Shown piece by piece: positions 50,235-55,326 of a DNA stretch of 55,326 bases. Below the pieces are notes generated by a model. That model had not been told where the DNA came from. It saw only the letters and a list, made by a program, of their open reading frames with translations, and did not search any database. The DNA is taken from contig JBQTIB010000146.1 of NCBI GenBank assembly GCA_052389435.1, forward strand, positions 1 to 55,326. The letters are read 5' to 3'. Both the position numbers and the translations under genes were made by a program. Position 1 is the stretch's first letter; each line of letters opens with the position of its first letter. Source of the stretch: JBQTKD01 sp052389435. Lineage in GTDB: Bacteria > Actinomycetota > Actinomycetes > Sporichthyales > Sporichthyaceae.

Positions 50235-51700
50235 AGGAGTTCCCGGGCCTTGTCGGAGATCAGGGTGTGCAGGTGCGGGAGGAACCCGATGGGCAGGGTC
50301 GCGGCAAACGCGCCGGCCTGCGAACCGTCGCAACGGCGCAGCCGCAGCGGGACCGCCCCGGCGGCCGACTCGACGGCAGCGGTGGCGGTGTCGAGGTCTG
50401 CCGGATCGGTCACGGTCGCGGTGACCAGGACCGAGAACCGCACGAGGACGGCGCCGGTGGCGACTTCGTGGCGGGCCTGTTCGGTTGCCCGCACGCGTAG
50501 GGAGTTGGAGGCGGTGACGCGGCCGCGGACGGTGCCGCCTCCCGCGTTGAAGGTCGCGGTCGCGGCGTCGTTCTCCGCCGCCCGCGCCGAGGCGTCCGGC
50601 GGAGCCGGGCGCAGCAGGATCGCGACCCGCTTGCGGGCCAGGCCCGGCTGGGGGGCAAGCAAATGGCCGAGGGCGGTGGCCTCGATTCCGGCACGGGGTG
50701 CGTCGTGCATCGCCCAGGACACCGAGAGCCCGGAGTCGTGCCGGTAGGAGGCCCACTGCTCGGTGGCGGCGAGCGGTCCGGCGTCGCACCACTCGACGCC
50801 CGGGTCGTCGTCGACGTGCGCGGCCGGGTCGTACGCACTGCGAACGGTGGCGGCGATCTCGGTAGCGGTGGCCATCGAAACCGACCCGCCCCCGGCTGCG
50901 GCCAGGCCGTCGAGGACGCCCGGTACGCGGCGGGCGAGTTCGGCGAGGACCAGGTCGCGCTCGCCCTTTCGGGCCAGGGCGCGGCCGCGGAAGGTCAGTT
51001 CCACCCAGGTCGTGTTCCGTGCTGCGAGTGCCGGGTACGTGGCAGCGCACTCGCCCATGACCGCTACGGCGAGGGCCGGTGCGCCGGGTGCGGCGGTGTC
51101 GCGGACGGCGGTGGCCAGGCGGGTGCCGGGATCGGGGGCGGTGTCGACGATCACCTTGGCCGCGGTCAGGGCGGTGTCGGTGCCGGCGGTGGCCAGGAAC
51201 CGGGCCCAGCCGGCGACCCAGGTGTCGACCTGTTCGGTCTCGGCCATGCCGGGCCCGTCCGCGTCGCACCGGGCGACCAGGGTCCACAGGCCGCCGTGGC
51301 GGCGGTCGTGCACCACCGCGAACGGAACCCCCATGGCGTCGGCCTGCTCGAGCAGCTGCAGGCGCCCGGCCATGCCGGGCAGGGTCACCGTGGGGTCGGC
51401 GTTGCGCGAGAAAGTCCCCGCGCGCCACTCGGTGCCGCCGACGGCGCGGTGGCGGTGGAAGACAACCCGGCGGGTGAGTGCCGGTCCGGCCGGGGTGCCG
51501 ACCGCGAGGAACGCGAGCCCACCGACTACTGCGGCGAGCAGGGCTGCGATGGGCCCGGCGACGAGGAGGCCGAGGAGGGCGAAGACTGGGGTGGCGAGCA
51601 TGACGACGGTGGCGGCCAGGCCGGTGCCGAACAGGCCGGGGGAGCGCAGCGGCACCCAGTTCCCGTACGAGGTCCGTTCGATCCCAACAGTGGTGCTCAT
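50231..51700 (-). CDS. SCO6880-family type IV secretion protein (489 aa)
   Basis: MSTTVGIERTSYGNWVPLRS start, then two N-terminal membrane helices (LAATVVMLATPVFALLGLLV; AALLAAVVGGLAFLAVGTPA) and a long cytosolic domain rich in VHDRRHGG, YRHDSGLSVSWAM and RKRVAILLRPAPP. This is the usual partner of the VirB4-like ATPase in actinobacterial conjugation. ATGA/GTGA overlaps on both sides. Confidence 0.88.
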   Translation of the reverse strand: MSTTVGIERTSYGNWVPLRSPGLFGTGLAATVVMLATPVFALLGLLVAGPIAALLAAVVGGLAFLAVGTPAGPALTRRVVFHRHRAVGGTEWRAGTFSRNADPTVTLPGMAGRLQLLEQADAMGVPFAVVHDRRHGGLWTLVARCDADGPGMAETEQVDTWVAGWARFLATAGTDTALTAAKVIVDTAPDPGTRLATAVRDTAAPGAPALAVAVMGECAATYPALAARNTTWVELTFRGRALARKGERDLVLAELARRVPGVLDGLAAAGGGSVSMATATEIAATVRSAYDPAAHVDDDPGVEWCDAGPLAATEQWASYRHDSGLSVSWAMHDAPRAGIEATALGHLLAPQPGLARKRVAILLRPAPPDASARAAENDAATATFNAGGGTVRGRVTASNSLRVRATEQARHEVATGAVLVRFSVLVTATVTDPADLDTATAAVESAAGAVPLRLRRCDGSQAGAFAATLPIGFLPHLHTLISDKARELL

Positions 51701-52827
51701 TCCTGTCCTCCCACGATCCCGTTCGCCCTGCCGCCGGATCCCTTGCCTGTCATGCCTTTCGCAGCACCCATCACCGACGCGGCACGCATCCCAGGCATGA
51801 CCCCGGCACCCGCGCCCATGGCGCGGGCCCCGGTCGGCATCGCGGTCGGGACCGACCGGGCGAAGCCGCCCGCTGCGGCGCCGAGCCCGCCGGAGGCGAG
51901 AACCGCGCCGGTGGCGATGGCACCGCCGACTACTGCGCCTGCGGCGGCGCCGGCGTTGCCGGAGGCCATCGCCGCGGTGGCGGGGACGAGGAACCGGAGT
52001 AGGGCGGGGAGGGCGAGGACGGCGAGGACCATCAGAAACACCCCGGAGACGACGGTCTCGGGGCGCTGGTCCTTACTCACCATGCGGAACGCGGTGGCGT
52101 AGATCAGGGCCGCGACGGGCTTGTAGAGAGTGAAGGCCAATAGCCAGGCGAAGGACTTGGTCCACCACTGCTTGCCGGTCGCGGTGTTCGACGCGGCGGC
52201 CGCGATAGGTAGGACTCCGGCGAGTAGGACGATCAACGCGTTCCGGATCATCATCAAACCGAACTGGATCACCTGGGTGAGGATGACCAGGATCCCGAGC
52301 AGGATCAGCAACATCGCCGGGAACGCACCCCCAACCGCGCCGAGAGCAACGGTCGTGGACAGGTCCGGGTTGGACTGGTCCACGATCCACCGGGTGAACG
52401 CGTCCCCACCGGCGAGCAGCGCGGTCAGGACCGTCCCGGCGGCGACCGACACCAGCACCGTCCGCACCAGGGCGGCGGCGAGGTCGCGGCCGTGCTCGGC
52501 CCGGCGAGTCAACGCCAGCCGCCACGCGGCCACCAGCACCGCACCCAGCATCACGACCGGAACCAGCCACAACAGCCGCTGCTGCACCCACACCGTCGGC
52601 GAAGCCGCCCCCGTGACGTCCGGATCCGGCGCCTTCAACCAGGCCGTCAACAGGTGCTCCACCGCCCAGTTCGCGCCATCCGCACACGCCTGCGCAAAAT
52701 CCTCCACCACCGACCCCGCAACCTTCTCCCCAGCGGCGCCGAGCGCCTTACCCGCTAGATCAAGGGGAGTGCTGGCTGCCGAACCAACGCAATCGGCTGC
52801 CCCGAGGAGGCTCGGTTCGCAGGTCAC
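51697..52827 (-). CDS. VirB6/TrbL-like integral membrane protein (376 aa)
   Basis: GTG at 52827 (V-T-C-E-P-S-L-L) overlaps the previous stop. Multiple helices: LLWLVPVVMLGAVLVAAW, VSVAAGTVLTALLAGG, PAMLLILLGILVILTQVIQF, NALIVLLAGVLPIAAAA and VFLMVLAVLALPALLRFLVP. The C terminus is a Gly/Ala/Met-rich cytosolic tail. Forms the inner-membrane channel of the transfer apparatus. Confidence 0.85.
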   Translation of the reverse strand: MTCEPSLLGAADCVGSAASTPLDLAGKALGAAGEKVAGSVVEDFAQACADGANWAVEHLLTAWLKAPDPDVTGAASPTVWVQQRLLWLVPVVMLGAVLVAAWRLALTRRAEHGRDLAAALVRTVLVSVAAGTVLTALLAGGDAFTRWIVDQSNPDLSTTVALGAVGGAFPAMLLILLGILVILTQVIQFGLMMIRNALIVLLAGVLPIAAAASNTATGKQWWTKSFAWLLAFTLYKPVAALIYATAFRMVSKDQRPETVVSGVFLMVLAVLALPALLRFLVPATAAMASGNAGAAAGAVVGGAIATGAVLASGGLGAAAGGFARSVPTAMPTGARAMGAGAGVMPGMRAASVMGAAKGMTGKGSGGRANGIVGGQE

Positions 52828-53561
52828 GAGTTCGGCCCCCAGGCCACGAAGTGCTTTACGTCCGCGTAGTCGTCGGCCACCCGTTCGCACGACGACACGG
52901 AGTTCCCATCGGAGGTCAGGCGAACGAGCCAGTCACCGGTTGGCCCACCGAACCACTGAACGGTGGTGGAGCACCGAAGAGTCATGGTCGAGCGGGCTCG
53001 CACATAGAACGTGACCGTGGCGGCGCTGCCGTCTTCGGCGTAGGAGTTCAAAACGAACCCCAGCGGCGTTGCGGTCTGGTCTGCGGTGAAGCGCGGCTGC
53101 CCAGCTTTGATCGCCGCCACTTGCCCAACTCCAGGAGCGGTCTGCTTGCGCACGACGGCGGCGTAGTCGTCCGCGACATTCATCGCGCCGGGGATAGTGA
53201 GCGCGGCAAGGACTGCGCCAGTCGGAGTACGGCCGTAGCACGACCAGGCTCCACCGACTTCCCGTACGCCAGGTCCCTGAGTGGCCGAGGTGGGGAGCCA
53301 GTTGCCGTCAAAGTTCTGCCACTGCACCGCAGGTGCTTCTGCGGGCGTGACGGTCGACCCCCCGGCCAGCCCGCATGCCGAGTCGTAGGCGGTCGGTGCG
53401 GTCGCCTTCTCGGTGCTGCCGTCCCCGCCGGTCGCGACGGCCCACGTTGCGGCGGCGGCTGTGCACGCGAGTACCACTGCTGCGGCGACGGTGCGGGGCG
53501 AGCGCCAGTACGAGGCGTCCTCGTCGAGGTTCTCGTCGGGCCGGGGCTTTCCGATGGTCAT
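52824..53561 (-). CDS. Membrane-anchored transfer-operon protein (245 aa)
   Basis: MTIGKPRPDENLDEDASYWR start; one transmembrane helix (TVAAAVVLACTAAAATWAVA) and an outer domain with cysteines (SACGLAG, WSCYGRTP, TLRCSTTVQWFGG, SSCERVADDYADV). Similar proteins occupy this place in SCO6880-type clusters (DUF8175-like). Possibly part of the outer channel. Confidence 0.75.
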   Translation of the reverse strand: MTIGKPRPDENLDEDASYWRSPRTVAAAVVLACTAAAATWAVATGGDGSTEKATAPTAYDSACGLAGGSTVTPAEAPAVQWQNFDGNWLPTSATQGPGVREVGGAWSCYGRTPTGAVLAALTIPGAMNVADDYAAVVRKQTAPGVGQVAAIKAGQPRFTADQTATPLGFVLNSYAEDGSAATVTFYVRARSTMTLRCSTTVQWFGGPTGDWLVRLTSDGNSVSSCERVADDYADVKHFVAWGPNS

Positions 53562-53629
53562 GCTCACTGTCTCGTTCCCTGCTCGAAGTCTTCGACGGCG
53601 GTGGCGACGAGTGACGGGGTGATGGAGGG

Positions 53630-53905
53630 TCAGGCGAGGAAGCCGACGAGGGCGGAGCCGGAGGCGACGAGGACGCAGGCGGCGGCGACGGCGCCGAGGT
53701 GGCCCATGACGTCGGAGAGTTCGCCGCGGCGGTGCGCGAGTGCGGCTTTGCCAGCGACGAGGAAGACGCCGGCGACGCAGGCGGCGATCACGCCGTAGCG
53801 CAGGAACCCGAGCAGCAGGTCGATCTTGGCCGCGATCTCCGGCGGCGCGGACGGTTTCGGGTTCGGGACCTCGACGGCAGTCGGCAGGGCAAGGGCGTGC
53901 AGCAT
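53630..53905 (-). CDS. Small two-helix membrane protein of the transfer operon (91 aa)
   Basis: MLHALALPTAVEVPNPKPSA start, helices YGVIAACVAGVFLVAGKAAL and HLGAVAAACVLVASGSALVG. Size and two helices fit the TrbC/VirB2-like or SCO-type small components of transfer channels. Not an assigned family. Confidence 0.65.
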   Translation of the reverse strand: MLHALALPTAVEVPNPKPSAPPEIAAKIDLLLGFLRYGVIAACVAGVFLVAGKAALAHRRGELSDVMGHLGAVAAACVLVASGSALVGFLA

Positions 53906-53985
53906 CGGAAAAAGCCTTCCTTGGCAACGGAGAGTGGTTGTCGTGGCGCCCCCTCGACGCCACGAACACGCGCTGGGCAGAACGG

Positions 53986-54399
53986 CTAGCGGCTGGGGTG
54001 GCCCTTGCCGTGACGCTTGGCCTTGGCGGGCGGGTCCTGCACGGGTGCGGTGGTGATCGCGGTCGCCTCGTCCTCCGGTCCGGTGGACGTCGAGTCGGAC
54101 TCGTCCGGGCCCATGGCGGCGCCGCGGGCAACGGTGTCGGCGGCGTTGAGGGCGGTGGCGATCACGGCGGAGGCCTGCTCGGGGACGACGACGTTCAGGA
54201 CCTGGTCCAGCGCGGTCGGCTCCGTGTCGGAGAAGGCGTGGGTGACCGGGGCGAGCACTCCGAGTGGGCTGCCGGTGTCCTCGGTCGCGCCGGCCGATGC
54301 CGCGGTCCCGAGGGCGGTGCCGGTCGCGACGAGCAGGGTCAGGCCGAGCGCGGCGGCCCGGTGGGCGAAGCGGCGGGGGCTGGTCGAGGGCGTGCGCAT
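53986..54399 (-). CDS. Secreted protein of the transfer operon (137 aa)
   Basis: MRTPSTSPRRFAHRAAALGL...TLLVATGTALGTAASAGA signal. The mature part is Ala/Thr/Asp-rich (TALDQVLNVVVPEQASAVIA) with a basic end KAKRHGKGHPSR. First gene of the minus-strand transfer operon; no lytic enzyme motif is seen. Confidence 0.6.
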   Translation of the reverse strand: MRTPSTSPRRFAHRAAALGLTLLVATGTALGTAASAGATEDTGSPLGVLAPVTHAFSDTEPTALDQVLNVVVPEQASAVIATALNAADTVARGAAMGPDESDSTSTGPEDEATAITTAPVQDPPAKAKRHGKGHPSR

Positions 54400-54661
54400 G
54401 AGAACTCCTGGCAGCAAAGAGTGGGTGGGGTGGCGGGCCGGTGGCCCGCTGCGAACGGGCCGCGGTGGGCCGTTCGGATGATCCTTCGACGCCGAACGGG
54501 CCAGTCCGGTTCCCCGAAAGATCGAGAAATAGGTCGACCTATCGGCTGATGGCACGACGTACCGCCATCCGATAGGAAAATGCCGAATGTCGGGAACCGT
54601 CCGGTTGCGGGCCGCGTCCGAGAGGGCAAGATCGCGACCCCCACAGACAGGACGAGCACCC

Positions 54662-55096
54662 ATGCGGAACGGACACGGCGTTGTCGTTGCAGCGGCGGTA
54701 GGCGCAGTACTTCTCGGATCGAGCGCGGTACCTGCGGCGGCAGGCCAGGGTGTCACCGCGGGGTCCTACGACGGCGGGTCGTGCGGGCGGTTGGACACCG
54801 AGGTCCGCCCCGCGGCGAACCTGAAGTTGAAGGTCGGCAAGCCGAAGAGCTACTCGATCTCCTTCGTCAGCGAGCGCCCCTGCACCCTCGGGGTGTTCCT
54901 GCGCCCGATGGGCCGCGAGAGCGACGACGGCGGGCTCGTCGTCTCCCCGTCGATGCGGTACGTGCCCGTCACGACGCCCGGGACCGCCACCTGGGTGATC
55001 ACCGGGACGCGGAAGGACGACGGCCTGCTCGTCGCCGCCGTGCAGGGCGGCGGAAGGAACTTCGGGATCCGGCTCAACGACGTCACCGTCCGCTAG
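54662..55096 (+). CDS. Secreted beta-domain protein (144 aa)
   Basis: MRNGHGVVVAAAVGAVLLGS with cleavage near AAA-GQG. The mature domain has a cysteine pair (GGSCGRLDTEV, SERPCTLGVFLRP) and strands VPVTTPGTATWVITGTRKDD. Divergent from the transfer operon. Unknown function. Confidence 0.7.
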   Translation: MRNGHGVVVAAAVGAVLLGSSAVPAAAGQGVTAGSYDGGSCGRLDTEVRPAANLKLKVGKPKSYSISFVSERPCTLGVFLRPMGRESDDGGLVVSPSMRYVPVTTPGTATWVITGTRKDDGLLVAAVQGGGRNFGIRLNDVTVR

Positions 55097-55197
55097 CCCG
55101 CCACACCACCAACCGTCCGGCGGCCGAGTCGCGGCCGGATCGCACATCCGCGTTCGCCGTCTCGGCCCCTTGGCGGGGCGCCGGCAGCGTCCTGCGT

Positions 55198-55314
55198 GCC
55201 ACGGCGGGTCTCCCCGTCGAGGTCGATGCGCACCAAGGCCCGGCGAAACCCGCTGCGCGGCTTTACCGGCCCTCGATGCGCTCTCTCTCGACGGCGAGCC
55301 TCGCCCGCCGTGGC
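55198..55314 (+). ncRNA. Candidate structured RNA element, copy 2
   Basis: Perfect outer helix GCCACGGCGGG (55198-55208) with CCCGCCGTGGC (55304-55314). Internal loop TCTCC against CGAGCCTCG, as in copy 1. Second helix CCGTCGAG (55214-55221) with CTCGACGG (55287-55294). Then AAGGCCCGGCGAAACC (from 55235) and GGCTTTACCGGCCCTCGA (55259-55276). GCGC/GCGC replaces the GGC/GCC helix of copy 1. The helix sequences differ from copy 1 while pairing is retained. Whatever it precedes lies outside the window. Confidence 0.6.
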
Positions 55315-55326
55315 GGGCAGGAAAGG

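Noticed and set aside
1..55326. CRISPR arrays, rRNA and tRNA genes
   Set aside because: No regular repeat-spacer array, and no cloverleaf or rRNA sequence recognised on either strand.

Overview
The window is a high-GC actinobacterial sequence and reads as a conjugative or mobilizable plasmid or integrative element. Evidence for an actinomycete is the two Lsr2 nucleoid proteins, an SCO6880-type type IV secretion operon, a transmembrane PASTA-like/Ser-Thr kinase repertoire, many lipoproteins with short actinobacterial lipoboxes, and TTGTCCACA-type DnaA boxes. The GC bias makes most other-frame ORFs shadows. Small exported proteins with DUF4429/SHOCT, DUF2511, DUF4839 and DUF4913 domains suggest a Nocardia/Rhodococcus/Pseudonocardia-like host, but I cannot fix the genus.

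Layout. 1-3.3 kb: tail of an IS5-like transposase, then McrB-McrC. 3.3-8.8 kb: small cargo genes, lsr2 copy 1 with three associated genes, a DUF932 gene, and a strongly structured element (6724-6856). 8.9-12.2 kb: an Mrr-like nuclease gene, an IS3-family element, and an AspBHI-like modification-dependent nuclease whose reading frame runs into the IS end. 12.3-25.2 kb: a long run of membrane, lipoprotein and secreted proteins, including a divergent pair of exported proteins around matched palindromes, an FHA-domain protein divergent from a membrane Ser/Thr kinase, and a glycine-rich secreted protein. 25.4-27.6 kb: lsr2 copy 2 with the same three associated genes and the same intergenic DNA. 28-30 kb: lipoproteins. 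29.9-36.4 kb: replicon core, with repeats, a small DNA-binding-like protein, an AEP-primase-like Rep, a ParA/ParB-type pair, a parS-like repeat cluster and an oriT candidate. 36.4-38.3 kb: MobC and relaxase. 38.4-46.3 kb: AAA+ protein, GIY-YIG nuclease, lipoproteins, a second Mrr-domain protein and two tandem zinc-ribbon/SHOCT paralogs. 46.4-54.4 kb: minus-strand type IV secretion operon in which most neighbouring genes overlap by 4 bp. 54.7-55.3 kb: a secreted protein and a second copy of the structured element.

How it fits together. Rep and ParAB maintain the element; MobC/relaxase process oriT; the VirD4-, VirB4-, SCO6880- and VirB6-like proteins make the transfer channel. The accessory DNA carries at least four modification-dependent restriction candidates (McrBC, two Mrr-type proteins and an AspBHI-type protein), i.e. 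defence against modified incoming DNA. Lsr2 probably silences cargo.

The most unusual signal is the pair of about 120-130 nt elements at 6724-6856 and 55198-55314. Their internal loops are nearly identical, but the flanking helices have unrelated sequences that stay perfectly complementary. That is covariation by eye, and it points to a structured RNA (or a cruciform DNA element) that I do not recognise.
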